From the NCBI GenBank assembly GCA_965240325.2, contig OZ251224.1:372001-436000 (forward strand): a stretch of 64,000 bases of DNA, given 5' to 3'. Position 1 is the first letter of the stretch. Every line of letters starts with the position of its first letter. This document shows, piece after piece, positions 42,443 through 52,230 of this stretch. Under the pieces are notes generated by a model. The model was not told the origin of the DNA and searched no databases. It worked only from the letters and a program-made list of their open reading frames with translations. The stretch is from Rebecca billardiae RCC1528. Its lineage: Eukaryota; Haptophyta. A program made the translations under genes and the position numbers.

Positions 42443-44404
42443 TCAGTGCATCATAACATCAGCCGACGACGAAAGCCACGGCGACGAAAAACCAGCCGCT
42501 GCTGGTGCCTGCGGCTGCACTTGCAGTTGCCGTTGGGAGTCAGGTTCGTCGTGCGTGGCAGCCGCAGTAGTGGCACCAGCGCTGGAGCCTGCCGCTGCGG
42601 GCTGCGCATGTCCAACATGCGCCACGGCAGAGCCGTGCTGATGATTTCTGCTCGCAGCTGCGTCGCCAGTATCTCCTGCTGTGGCCGCTGCTGCGGATGG
42701 TGCAGGGTCACGGGCCCGGACGCGCCGCACGAGCTCGAGCGCGTCCGCAAGGTCGCGAATGTCCACGCCTGCTTGGGCCGCAGCAACCTCGATGCCCCAC
42801 TGTGCACTGCTGCCACCGCCGTGTGCACCTGGCTTGTCCGCTGGCTCGGCGCTGACCACGCCGTCTGCGCCCACGCCAATGCTGGGCACTACCTGAGCAC
42901 CCGGGTCGGGCGGAGGCTTGCCCGAGCCGCCCGTGCGACCGTCGACCGCCCACGTGAGCAGCGCAATCAGTACGAGCGCAACGTGCAGGCAGACGATGCC
43001 GCTCATCACGCCCGCGCCGAGCTCGTCCGCGGAGTCCTCGGCGGCGGCGCATTGGACCGTGCCGGCGCGCGCGCGGAAGTCGTCGTAGATTCGGCGCAGG
43101 TCCTCCGCCGCGTCGAGCGAGAGCGCGTGCAGCGACCCCTTCACCAGCGCGGAGCACGTGCGGCCGCCAAAGTCGCCGCGCACCGCCCAGCCGGCCTCCG
43201 CGTAGTCGAGCCGCGGGCCGAGCGCAGTCAGCGTGCAGTCTGCGTTGGCCGTGCCATGGAGCGCGAGCTCGAGCTCGGCGCTATCACCGAGCGCGACGCG
43301 GCACCCAGCGCTCGCCATCTGCTCGAATGGCGACCCGTCGGTGCGCACCAGCTTGGCGGTGGGGTAGAAGTGCCGCATGAACTCCTCGCCGTCCGCGTTG
43401 TCCCAGACGCACACCTTGGCGCCCGCGCCCACCGCCTCCTCGAGCGAGGCGTAGTCGGTCTGCAGCGCGGAGTCGATCACCAGCAGCTTGGTGAGGTGCG
43501 CTGTGTACGCCGCGACGATGAGCATCGCCGCGGTCGACCAGCTCAGCGCGACCAGCTTCCCCGCGCGCGTGGCCGGCGCGAGCGCGCCCTGCGTCGCCAC
43601 ATGGTGCGAGGCCTGGTACAGGGAGGTCTGGAGGGAGGCCACAAACGGGTGAGCGCCCCCGCCCGCCGAGCGCGAGCCGCGCAGGTGGGCGGACTCGAAG
43701 ACGGCGTAGAGTAGCGCGGTGCCGACCACGAGCGAGACGATGCACAGCCACGCGCCGCGCGTGAAAGGAAGCAGGATCAGCATCAGCTCGTGCCGCAGCG
43801 ACACGTCCCGCCGGCGCTGGCCCCGCGTCGCCGCGACGAGGCTCGCATCCCACACGCGGAAGGCAGAGAGGACACTCAGCCACGCGCGCTCCTTAGTGCC
43901 GGCGAAGGCGCCGAGCACGAGGTCGTATCGCATCAGCGTGTGGTCGAGCCACTGCGTCGCCGACATGTTCGCCGGCCGCGGCGGCATGAGCGTGAGCTGG
44001 TAGCCGAAGCTGCCGCGCTCGGCGAGCAGCGCGAGCATCTCGATGTGCATGCCGCTCCACGCGCCGGTCACGGGGTCGAAGTCGGCGAGCATCGGCTCGG
44101 ACGGGTGTTCGACCGCGGCGTGTACCGTCCGGCCGGCGAGCGCGCGGCCCAGCGCGACCAGCTCGCTCTCAGGGCTACCAGCGGCCGCGCTTCCTCGCCC
44201 ATCGAGCTGCAGTGAGAGCGCGTCCGCCTCCGCGCAGAAGACGTTGCGGTGGTCGAGGCCGTCGTCGTACAGCGCTGGGCGCGGTCGAGCAGCGCGTAGC
44301 GGAGCTACTGGTAGGGAGACGTGATGGTCTCGCGCAGCGTCGGTGCTGCCCGCGTGTGCGGCCAAAATGAGCACCGTCCACAGTGGTGCCGCCCAGGCCG
44401 CCAT
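42443..44404 (-). CDS. Ionotropic glutamate receptor-like ion channel
   Basis: A 653-residue, single-exon protein. The ATG at 44404 starts a clear signal peptide (MAAWAAPLWTVLILAAHAG). Lobe S1 of the ligand-binding domain includes DPVTGAWSGMHIEMLALLAE and MRYDLVLGAFAGTKERA. M1 is AWLCIVSLVVGTALLYAVFE. A pore loop follows (SLYQASHHVATQGALAP), then M3 TAAMLIVAAYTAHLTKLL, where AAYTAHL replaces the SYTANL gate motif. Lobe S2 follows (TDYASLEEAVGAGAKVCVWD) and M4 is GVMSGIVCLHVALVLIALLTW. A disordered cytosolic tail ends it. It lacks the amino-terminal LIVBP-like domain of plant and animal receptors. Ligand and ion selectivity are unknown. Confidence 0.87.
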   Translation of the reverse strand: MAAWAAPLWTVLILAAHAGSTDAARDHHVSLPVAPLRAARPRPALYDDGLDHRNVFCAEADALSLQLDGRGSAAAGSPESELVALGRALAGRTVHAAVEHPSEPMLADFDPVTGAWSGMHIEMLALLAERGSFGYQLTLMPPRPANMSATQWLDHTLMRYDLVLGAFAGTKERAWLSVLSAFRVWDASLVAATRGQRRRDVSLRHELMLILLPFTRGAWLCIVSLVVGTALLYAVFESAHLRGSRSAGGGAHPFVASLQTSLYQASHHVATQGALAPATRAGKLVALSWSTAAMLIVAAYTAHLTKLLVIDSALQTDYASLEEAVGAGAKVCVWDNADGEEFMRHFYPTAKLVRTDGSPFEQMASAGCRVALGDSAELELALHGTANADCTLTALGPRLDYAEAGWAVRGDFGGRTCSALVKGSLHALSLDAAEDLRRIYDDFRARAGTVQCAAAEDSADELGAGVMSGIVCLHVALVLIALLTWAVDGRTGGSGKPPPDPGAQVVPSIGVGADGVVSAEPADKPGAHGGGSSAQWGIEVAAAQAGVDIRDLADALELVRRVRARDPAPSAAAATAGDTGDAAASRNHQHGSAVAHVGHAQPAAAGSSAGATTAAATHDEPDSQRQLQVQPQAPAAAGFSSPWLSSSADVMMH

Positions 44405-45329
44405 TTCGGTGCGCGCGAAAATGAATATTAAGCGCGGCGGCGAGAAGGCCACAATGGCGGCCGATTCTTTTTCCTACAGCGTACATTCGTGGCGGCGCAC
44501 CGCGGAATGTGCCCGTCGCCGAGCCGAGTTTCCTGGGGACACGCCGCACAGCCGGCGTGTCTGCAGAGGAATGTCCCCGGCGCGTTCGGAGGAGAGCTCC
44601 GCCCGTCAAGGGTCGGGGTGCGGAGCGGCTGGAAGCTGCATGCCGTGCCCCGCGCGCACAGCCACAGGCATACTCGGAACCGCCGCGCAGGCGGTCAACA
44701 GAACGGGGCTACTCCGGCGGCGAGCTTCTTGATGGCAGCTAGACAGCGCGAAGCCTCCAGGCCGGCTCGTGCGTCCGCCGTAGATGGTCGGTAGCGCCGG
44801 CCTGATTGCGTGACGACCGTCTGACGGCGGCGCGGCCACGTACGATAACGCGATTGTAAGGCCGATGACCGGCACCGTCTGATCCGACGCCCCGAGCGCG
44901 ACTCGTGCGTCCGCCGTAGATGGTCGGTAGCGCCGGCCTGATTCCGTGACGACCGTCTGACGGCGCGGCTACGATTGTACTGCATGGCCGATGACCGCAC
45001 CGTCTGATCCGACACCCCAGCAAACCGTCGGTCCGGCGCGGGACTCCGGGGCCGGCGGGCGGGCCGGCGCGGGCGGACCGGTCCGGGAGTCGGAGTCAGA
45101 CTCGCAGACAGTCGGACTGTCTGGGAGTCGCCGCGGCGGACTCGTGTCTACAGTCACAGAGCAATGCGTTCTGTCGTGTAATCTCGCACGCGCCATGCAT
45201 CCGCGACCGGGCCTGACTCAGTACGACTGATATCACCAATCGCGCTGCGCGCGCGGACGCCACCGGCAACGGCCACCGCACTGTCCACTGACCACTCACT
45301 CACCGCTAGCCGGCCAGGGCCGCGCCTCG
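44405..45329. other. Intergenic with a tandem duplication
   Basis: Mostly 5' flank of the channel gene and 3' flank of the coiled-coil gene. It holds the 44766-45013 duplication and no credible frame. Confidence 0.55.
44766..45013 (+). repeat. Imperfect tandem duplication of about 120 bp
   Basis: Copy 1 (44766-44888) and copy 2 (44902-45013) both begin CTCGTGCGTCCGCCGTAGAT and end CACCGTCTGATCCGAC, with small indels in the middle. Confidence 0.85.
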
Positions 45330-47084
45330 TCACATGGGCACGGTGAGGTTGGGCGTGAGCTTCCCAGTCGACTCGTACTGGAGCACGGCGCGCACGAGGT
45401 TTGCATTGTACAGCTTGTCCGCCTCGTTCATGTAGTTCTCGTTGAGCATGCCGGCCATCTGCGACTCCTTGACGAGCCGCGCGTGCGTGACCAGCTCGCC
45501 CTGGTGCGCGACGGCGCGTCGGCGCGCCTCTGCGCGCAGCCTGCTCTCCACCTCCTTGGCGGCGCGCAGGTTGGCGGCGTCCGTCGACGCCTGCGCACGG
45601 GGCGCGGCAGCCGCAGCCGAGGCCGGGCGCAGCCGAGCGCGTGCGCGCGCGTGAGCACAGCTGCCAACCCGCGCGCAGCTCGTGCGCGCCCCCATCTCCA
45701 AGCACAGCCATGGGCGAGCGCGCGCACGCTGGTCCGCGCGCCGCTGCGCACCTGCTCACGGTCCGCCTGCCGTTCCTGTTCCCGGCGCTGCTCGGCGAGC
45801 TGCATCTGCTCGGTGAGCGAGCGCAGGATGTCCTTCTGCTGCTCATCGAACTTGAGCTTGTCTCGCCGTTCCCTGCGCGCGGCCGAGGCCAGGGCCGGGG
45901 GATGGGCGCGGGGCGGGCGCACGGCGCGTGAGTGCACGCGCGCGCGCGCCCAGCCGGCGCGCGCAGGGGCGCGATGCGCGCGCGGCGGCCACCGTGCGGC
46001 GCCGTGCGGCGCACCTCGCCTCCTGCTGCTCCATGTACTCCTTCTGCGCCTGCAGCATGCTCATCTCGTCCCTGCGCGCGCGCTCGGCCATGTCTGCGCC
46101 CGCGGTCTGGCCGTAGGCCTGCTGCAGCTGCGCCTGCCGCGCATGCGTCTTGCGCATCTGCTCGGTGCGCTTGGCCTCCTGCTCGTCGAGCATCTGCGTC
46201 CAGAGGGCGTCGAGCCGGGCCACCTCGTCGTCCTCCTTCGCCTTCGCCTCCGCCTTGATCCTGCGCGACTTCTCGTTCTCCTCCTTGGCCAGCTCGAGCC
46301 GCTTGGCCTTGGCGACCGCCTCGCGCGCGCGCTTGAGCTTGGTCGCCTCCTGCGCGGCGCGCAGCTCGTGCAGCATCTTCTCGTCCTCGAGCCGGGCGAG
46401 CTCGGCCTCGTCGCGCTTGCGCTGCTCGACCTGGCGCTGCTGCTCCCGGTTCAGCTCGAGCTCGTGCTGCACCTTTTGCCTGTACGCGCGCTTCTCCTCC
46501 TCCGCCTTCTCGACCGCGCGGCGACGCGCGTCCTCCTGCTTGCGCACGGCCGCCGCCTCCTCCTCCTCCTCCTTGCGCTTGAGCGACTCCTTCTCGGCGA
46601 TCTGGTGGCGGATCTGGCGGTTGAGCAGCTGGCGCGCGGCGGTCTCGCGCTCGAGCTTCTCGCGCTCCGAGTCGTCCCCGTGGCGCAGCTTGTACTTGTA
46701 CACGCTGTTCCAGTCGACCCTCGCCTTGGCGTACTCGGGCGCCGAGTCGGCCGCGACCTTCTTGTCCTCAAACGTGCCCGACGTGATCATGTTGAGGCTC
46801 TTCTTGATGTTGCGCTCGAGCTCGCGCACGTCGTCGGGGGCGAGGCGGCCCTTCGCCAGCGCGCGGTCCGCCTCGGCGCGGATCACCGCGCGCACGTGCG
46901 GGTTGGAGCTCGCCCCGAACTGCTTGGCGAGCTTGGTCTCGAGCATCTCCTTCAGCTTGCGCCGCCGCTGCAGGCTCTGCGCGGAGGCCTCGTTCGCGAC
47001 GGCCTTGGCCGGCTTGGGCCGGCTGATCTCGACGAAGCCCTCAGGCGACGGCACGAGCGTGCCCGCCTGCTGGTTGAGCACCAT
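45330..47084 (-). CDS. Long coiled-coil protein, TPH-like, probably axonemal
   Basis: Exons 46015-47084, 45752-45872 and 45330-45590; introns 142 and 161 nt (both GTGCGC...GCGCAG), phases 2 and 0; 483 residues. It starts MVLNQQAGTLVPSPEGFVEI. A short ordered N-terminus is followed from about residue 120 by almost continuous charged coiled coil (KRKEEEEEAAAVRKQEDARR; QVEQRKRDEAELARLEDEK). The C-terminus is MLNENYMNEADKLYNANLVR. The composition and length match trichohyalin-plectin-homology proteins such as MNS1, CFAP53 and CFAP45, which sit inside or on axonemal doublets. Which one cannot be decided without a search. The reading frame carried across both introns supports the model. Head-to-head with the hydrolase gene (221 bp between starts). 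Confidence 0.75.
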
Positions 47085-47305
47085 CGCACGCCACGCGTCG
47101 CGCGCGCGAGGAGCACGCCGACGAGGGCGGGCGCCGCCAATAACAACAGCAATGGCGGCCGTCGGGGCGTAGTCAGAGAATCGTAACGACCCCTTCGTCG
47201 TGAAAAATCTGGAGATCGGCAGTTTCGCGAGGGAAAAATCTGCAGCTTCAGCGATTTCAATTGCTTTTTTAAAGAGCAGGCAAGGCTCCCCGAACAACAG
47301 GCACG

Positions 47306-48886
47306 ATGGCGGCATCGCGTGATGCCGAGGGTGCTGCCTTCCTTCGGCGGCTGCGCGCGGCGAGCGCGGCGGACCCTTCGCTGGAGGCGCGGGCCGGCGC
47401 CGCCGAAGGCAGCCGCCTGCAGCCGCAGGCCAACCCGACGACGAACGAGCTGCTCGCCAAATTCGCGCGCGAGGCGCTGAGCGGAGTTTTCGGGCGCACG
47501 CAGCACGCGGACGCCACGCCGCGCGCCGCGCTCGCGCCCGTGCTCGCCGGCACGCGCAGGCTGCTCTGGCGCTGGCTGCGCCCGTGGCTCGGCCTCGCGC
47601 TCGTACTCGCGGCGGCGTGCTCGCGCTCCGTGCTGCTCGGCCTCGCGGCGCTCGCGGTGCTGGTGCCGTGCGCGAGCGACTGGCAGCTGCGCCGCTCGCT
47701 GTGGCACTCGGGCGCGGTGCGACCGGGGCTGCACTTCCTCGAGACGGCGCGCAACCGCGCGATCGCCGCGCGCTTCCGCGCCGCGCGCGCGCTCTGGCTG
47801 CCCCGCGCCGAGCGCGAGCTCACCCCGTGGCTGTGGAACGGCGACCTGCAGACGCTCTACCCGTTCCTCACGTACGGCCAGCAGCGGCGCGCGTACGAGC
47901 GCGTGTGGATCGAGGCGACGGACGCGGGCGCGCGCGGCGTGGGCGGCGGCGGCGAGCGCGTGGCGCTGGACATCGCGCTGCCCGAGCGCGGCCTCGACCC
48001 CTCGCGCCCCCTCGCCCTCATCACGCACGGCCTCAACGGCGGCAGCGCGGAGGCGTACGTGCTCGACTTTGTGGCGCACGCGTGCGAGGCCCTCGGCTGG
48101 ACGTGCGCGGTGCTGGTCGCGCGCGGGCTGGGCGGCACGCCGATCCGCAGCGGCGAGCTCTTCCACGGGGCGCGCACGGCGGACCTCGCCGCGGCGTGCG
48201 CGCTGCTCCGCGCGGCCGCGCCCGACGCCGCGCTCGTCGGCGTCGGCTTCTCGATGGGCGCTGTCGTGCTCGCCAACTACTGCGGCGTGAGCGGCGCGGA
48301 GTGCCCGCTCGCGTGCGCCGTCGCGGTGAGCGGCTGCTACGACTGCGTCGCGAACGCGCGCTTCGAGTACAGCCAGCGGATGTGGCAGCCGTGGCTCACG
48401 CAGCAGCTCAAGACCAACTACCTGCTGCGCGAGCCGCACGCCACCTTCCTCCGCGCCTCTGGCCGCGTGGACGTGGCCGCAGCCCTCGGCGCGCGCGTCA
48501 GCTCGATCACCGACTTCGACGCGGCCACGGTCGTGCCCTACCAGGGGTACGCGCACGTGGACGAGTACTACGCGGACATGAGCGTGGCGCACGCGCGCAA
48601 GCTCGAGCGCGTCGCCGTGCCGCTGCTTGCGCTCCACGCGTGCGACGACCCGATCGTCGACTCTGACTCGTACGCCGACTCGATCGCGCGCGCGAAGCGG
48701 CCGGAGGGTGGCGGCAACGAGCACTGCTGGTTCCTGATGACTGCGCGCGGCGGGCACGTCGGCTGGTGCCTCGGCGCGAACCCGGGGCGCCAGCGCTGGA
48801 ACTTTATCCATCGCAGCGTCGTTGACTTTGCGCACGCGGTGTTGGCAGAGCCCTTCGCCGAGCGCGCCGACGCGCCGCCGCCTTAG
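47306..48886 (+). CDS. ABHD1/3 (YheT/EMB8-like) alpha/beta hydrolase
   Basis: A 526-residue, single-exon protein. N-terminal membrane anchor at about residues 92-120 (LGLALVLAAACSRSVLLGL). The hydrolase core begins with ALITHGLNGGSAEAYVLDF (oxyanion region), GWTCAVLVARGLGGTPI and the nucleophile elbow VGVGFSMGAVVLANY (Ser near 316). The acid is in HACDDPIVD (Asp near 447) and the base in TARGGHVGW (His near 484). The preceding TPWLWNGDLQTLYPFL matches the family's entry segment. Relatives hydrolyse phospholipids or act as lipases at membranes. The start context is CGATGGCG. Confidence 0.9.
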   Translation: MAASRDAEGAAFLRRLRAASAADPSLEARAGAAEGSRLQPQANPTTNELLAKFAREALSGVFGRTQHADATPRAALAPVLAGTRRLLWRWLRPWLGLALVLAAACSRSVLLGLAALAVLVPCASDWQLRRSLWHSGAVRPGLHFLETARNRAIAARFRAARALWLPRAERELTPWLWNGDLQTLYPFLTYGQQRRAYERVWIEATDAGARGVGGGGERVALDIALPERGLDPSRPLALITHGLNGGSAEAYVLDFVAHACEALGWTCAVLVARGLGGTPIRSGELFHGARTADLAAACALLRAAAPDAALVGVGFSMGAVVLANYCGVSGAECPLACAVAVSGCYDCVANARFEYSQRMWQPWLTQQLKTNYLLREPHATFLRASGRVDVAAALGARVSSITDFDAATVVPYQGYAHVDEYYADMSVAHARKLERVAVPLLALHACDDPIVDSDSYADSIARAKRPEGGGNEHCWFLMTARGGHVGWCLGANPGRQRWNFIHRSVVDFAHAVLAEPFAERADAPPP

Positions 48887-49370
48887 GAGCGGTAGCCGTA
48901 GCCCGAGCCGCCCGCAGTAGCGTACTTCACTAAGTATAGTACTTATTGCGTAGTAACGGTAATGCGAGTAAGCGGCTGATCGGACGCTCTGACAACGGTC
49001 CTACTCACGGTCGACGATGAACGAACTGAGACTGCGCTTTGCGTGTATATATAAGGCCAGAGGTACCTGGCGCGCTCAGGTTGTGCGCTGCCGATTCCCA
49101 GCTCGCTGCTCGAGAAGCGAGGCGGTGCTCGCGCCGATGACTTGCCGAATGCCCGGGGGCAGCAGCATGGCTGGTTCGTCCGCCAATCTGGCACTCGGGG
49201 CACTTTGCTCGTGCACCCGCGGCGTACCCGCAGAAGAGTCCTGAAGTTCTGCGAGGGCGGCTGCGACGAAACAGGTAAGTGGAGTGCAGAGGCCTCACAG
49301 CGAGCCCCTCCGTCATGCAGCTCGTACACACTCAGTTATTGTACCAATAACACCACATATATGTATATAC

Positions 49371-49429
49371 ATGACCGCGTTCCGCGGTCCTTTTCTGCAT
49401 AGAATCAACGCAGTTGGGGGCCCGCGGTG
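49371..49429 (+). repeat. Dispersed repeat 2, copy 3
   Basis: Begins ATGACCGCGTTCCGCGGTCC like the copy at 17598, continues TTTTCTGCATAGAATCAACG and ends GGGGGCCCGCGGTGG. Confidence 0.75.
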
Positions 49430-49623
49430 GCCGTGCAATCGCGGCTCTCCGCCGTAGTGGCAGTTCGCCAGTTGAAGTCGGTTCTGAGATGACTGAAGCT
49501 ATTAGTCCGACCGTCGCCCTGCCTGCGCGACCGCGAGACTCATTCACACTTCACACAATCACAGCAGCGGACCTGAGACCGCACCCGGCACCGGTCGTCA
49601 AATCGGACGTCCGTCTGACAACT

Positions 49624-49773
49624 AGCTGCCAAATGTCCAACTGGCTGATCAGCTCGGATCCGACCCGTCCGCGATCGTGCCATCGGCATCGGAATTACTA
49701 CTAGTAGCTGCCAAACTGTGTCCAACTCTGGCTGATCAATCAGCTCGGATCCGACCCGTCCGCGATCGTGCCG
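49624..49773 (+). repeat. Tandem duplication of about 60-70 bp
   Basis: AGCTGCCAAA-x-GTCCAACT...GATCAGCTCGGATCCGACCC..GATCGTGCC occurs at 49624-49681 and again, with small insertions, at about 49706-49773. Confidence 0.8.
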
Positions 49774-50369
49774 AGTGAGTCGTGCCGCGGAGCTCGGAGT
49801 ACTGAAGGAGTCGGGTGTGACAGCAGGGTGCTTTAGCGCTGCGGCCCGTGCCAGCCAACGACCAGACGTACTCTGGCCACTTGACCCGTTGCACGGGTGA
49901 GTGACCGTACGCCCTGCCTAGTGCCTACCGCGCGCGCCGCGCGACCGGCGACTCGGGGTGATGGAGAGCGGATGGCGACAGCAGCAGCAGTCCTCATGAA
50001 GACGATGAAACTGGCGGCACGGGTGCACGAGGTGGCAGGCGAAAGCGCGCCGACGAGACCGCATTTGACACACCTGAGCCGCACGCGCGTGCCGTCGCCG
50101 AGCGGCGAGCGCTGCAAACGCGCAACCGTACCGCGCGCGCCACGACGGCGCGGCACTAGCTGATGCAGGCCGTACTGCCGGCACTGCTTCTGCGATCATG
50201 CGCCACGGTCGCAGCTGACTGCGTGAGCAGCAAGCGGGAGGCGGGTCCGGAGGCACGTGCAGGCGCCGTCCGGCATATCCGCCATCGCCCATCGTGCCGG
50301 GGCACGTCACCGGCGACGATCCGGATGTGGCCCAGTCCGGACGTCACGCGATCCGGGAAGATGAGTACG

Positions 50370-50657
50370 ATTCGCTCGTAACGAACCGTTACACTAAAGT
50401 CACGGCCAGGCTCACGTCCCGTCCATCGATTACTTATGGAATCAGCTGGGCGCGCTCTTTTTCGGCCTAATAGACCTCTCTATGCGATCTCAAAAACTCG
50501 AAACTCGGTCTCCGCCAGCCCTAAAAATCGCCCCCCGTCCCTTTTTTTCCGCCGCCCCCCGTCCCTTTTTTCTTGATCAAAGATCTTTTTGAAACGTGGT
50601 TCGGGCCCGCTGGTGCGGGCTCCACGCTGCGCGCTCCGCCCTGCACCGCGGGCCATT
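50370..50657 (+). repeat. Dispersed repeat D1, copy 2
   Basis: Has GTAACGAACCGTTAC about 270 bp before the end. Then come CTCAAAAACTCGAAACTCGG, CGTCCCTTTTTTCTTGATCA and the GC-rich end CACCGCGGGCCAT, the same order as the 18780-19131 copy. The segment GGCTCACGTCCCGTCCAT matches the Y segment of the NPHP4 array in reverse. Confidence 0.75.
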
Positions 50658-50696
50658 ATATACGACTTTATACTTATAACAGCAGTAGCTGCTATG

Positions 50697-50739
50697 TTTA
50701 TATATATATGTATATGTATATATATACATATATATATAA
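50697..50739 (+). repeat. AT-rich TATATA/TGTATA microsatellite
   Basis: A run of TATATATATGTATATG type repeats lies just after the D1 end. Confidence 0.8.
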
Positions 50740-51123
50740 GTCGGCTGGCTTTTATAGTTTTATAATTTATCCCGATCATCCTGAGGCTGATGCCTTAGCG
50801 TAGCTAGTTAGTAGCGCAGCTACTACGTACGTAACGATATAACTGGGACCAGGCCCGCCTCGCGGCGGACTCGGCCCGCGGTCCGGCGGCAGCCGCGGGG
50901 GCGGCGGCCGGGTGACAGTAGCGGCGGAGCGCCCGACTGCTATTCCTCCTTCCGCGCGACGCTCCGGCTACGCGGCTAAGGTAGCGATGGGCCTGCCGAC
51001 CCCCCTCTTTGCCAGTCGCCCCGACTCTGCCCGCAACCCGCGCTATCTAACGAGGGTCGCAGTTGATCAGTAAGGGGACTGGCTGAGGGGCGGCGGCTCC
51101 CGGCCACCGTCGCGTAGGGGGGT

Positions 51124-51161
51124 GCCACACCTCGGAGAGGTGGCCACACCTCGGAGAGGTG
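51124..51161 (+). repeat. Two tandem 19-bp copies, each self-complementary
   Basis: GCCACACCTCGGAGAGGTG occurs at 51124-51142 and 51143-51161; within each, CACCTC and GAGGTG can pair. It lies just downstream of the recombinase frame. Confidence 0.85.
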
Positions 51162-51276
51162 GAGGCCCGGTGGCCCGGGGGCCGGTGGCTCGAGGCCGTC
51201 CGGGCCGCCGCCGCAGAGGGGAAGTGTGGGAAGAGACGCGAGAGTCGAGTGCCAGCGGTGCCACAGGCGGTCGGCG

Positions 51277-52230
51277 TCAGCCCGGATCCGCAAAGGCGGC
51301 AGCCAGCCGAAGGCGCAGCTCCCGGCGCTCCGCCGCGCGGGGAAAATACGTCGCAGGGGCGGCGTTCCAGCGACCGGCCAGCGCGCGTTCCTGCCCCGTG
51401 AAGCCGAGGAGGTCAGCCACGGCAGCGGCGCACCGGCGCACCGAGTTGGTAGACACGTCAGCGGGCCGCAGCCCAACTTCTGCGCCCACCCTGCGAAGCC
51501 AAGCCAAATAAGCCGAGTAGGGGACCGGTGCCCCCGAAGGGAGCACGAACAGGGGGTCGTCGGCCGAGGACTCCCGCGGGCGGCGAAGGAGGTACCTGCC
51601 CAATGCCGCCACTGGGCACAGCGGCGCACCCGCCGGTAGGCGGGGCAGGAGCTCAATCGCCAAGCGGCCCGCGTGGTGTTTCTCGCTGCGAAGGGTCACC
51701 AGGAAGCCGAGGGCGGTGGGTGCGAGGTCCCTGAGCCGGATGAACTTGGAGGACCCGTACCGCGCGACTCCGGCCACGCACTCGGCCCGACACATCGTAA
51801 AAAGCTGCACAAGCAGCATGGCCCAGAAAGCAGCGTCACCATCGCGCACGCGTGCGCCGATCGCGCGGACCGAATCCAGCGAAAGCGCCGGGGCCGGGGC
51901 AGGCTGGCGGGAGGGGAGCCGCCGAAAAGCGGCGACGATGTGCTGACGTCCGAGGTCCCTGATGGGCCCCTCCTGCACACCCAGGACCTGAGCCGCCACC
52001 TGCACCGCCGACACGTATTGCGTGACGGTCGTGGGAGCTTTCCCCTGCAGCCCCAAGTGCGCCGCAAACAGCCGCAGGGCCAGGGCCGACGGGGGCCACA
52101 CTGGCGCCACGCCACCCGAGTGAAAGAAGGCGACGTACGCTCGGACCCCCGCCGCGTTCGGGCCCGAGCCCACCGCCGCCGCTGCGAGCGCCACACACCC
52201 CGCGGCTGCGGCCACGATGGGGTTGTCCAT
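51277..52230 (-). CDS. Tyrosine recombinase of the retroelement
   Basis: 317 residues from the ATG at 52230 (the frame is open without ATG back to about 52519). The N-terminal SAM-like part includes ALRLFAAHLGLQGKAPTTVT and YVSAVQVAAQVLGV. The catalytic domain shows FTMCRAECVAG (first Arg), the strand RLRDLAPTALGFLVTLRSEK (with Lys), STNSVRRCAAAVADLLG (second Arg; the usual His two or three residues before it is not there) and GRWNAAPATYFPRA (Trp and the nucleophile Tyr). It would integrate the circular cDNA by strand exchange. It is the 3'-most gene of the element. Confidence 0.85.
   Translation of the reverse strand: MDNPIVAAAAGCVALAAAAVGSGPNAAGVRAYVAFFHSGGVAPVWPPSALALRLFAAHLGLQGKAPTTVTQYVSAVQVAAQVLGVQEGPIRDLGRQHIVAAFRRLPSRQPAPAPALSLDSVRAIGARVRDGDAAFWAMLLVQLFTMCRAECVAGVARYGSSKFIRLRDLAPTALGFLVTLRSEKHHAGRLAIELLPRLPAGAPLCPVAALGRYLLRRPRESSADDPLFVLPSGAPVPYSAYLAWLRRVGAEVGLRPADVSTNSVRRCAAAVADLLGFTGQERALAGRWNAAPATYFPRAAERRELRLRLAAAFADPG

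Larger units (their letters stand above)
48887..50940. other. Repeat-containing intergenic region
   Basis: No credible gene. It holds dispersed repeat 2 copy 3 (49371-49429), a small tandem duplication (49624-49773), a D1 copy (50370-50657) and an AT microsatellite (50697-50739). Confidence 0.55.
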
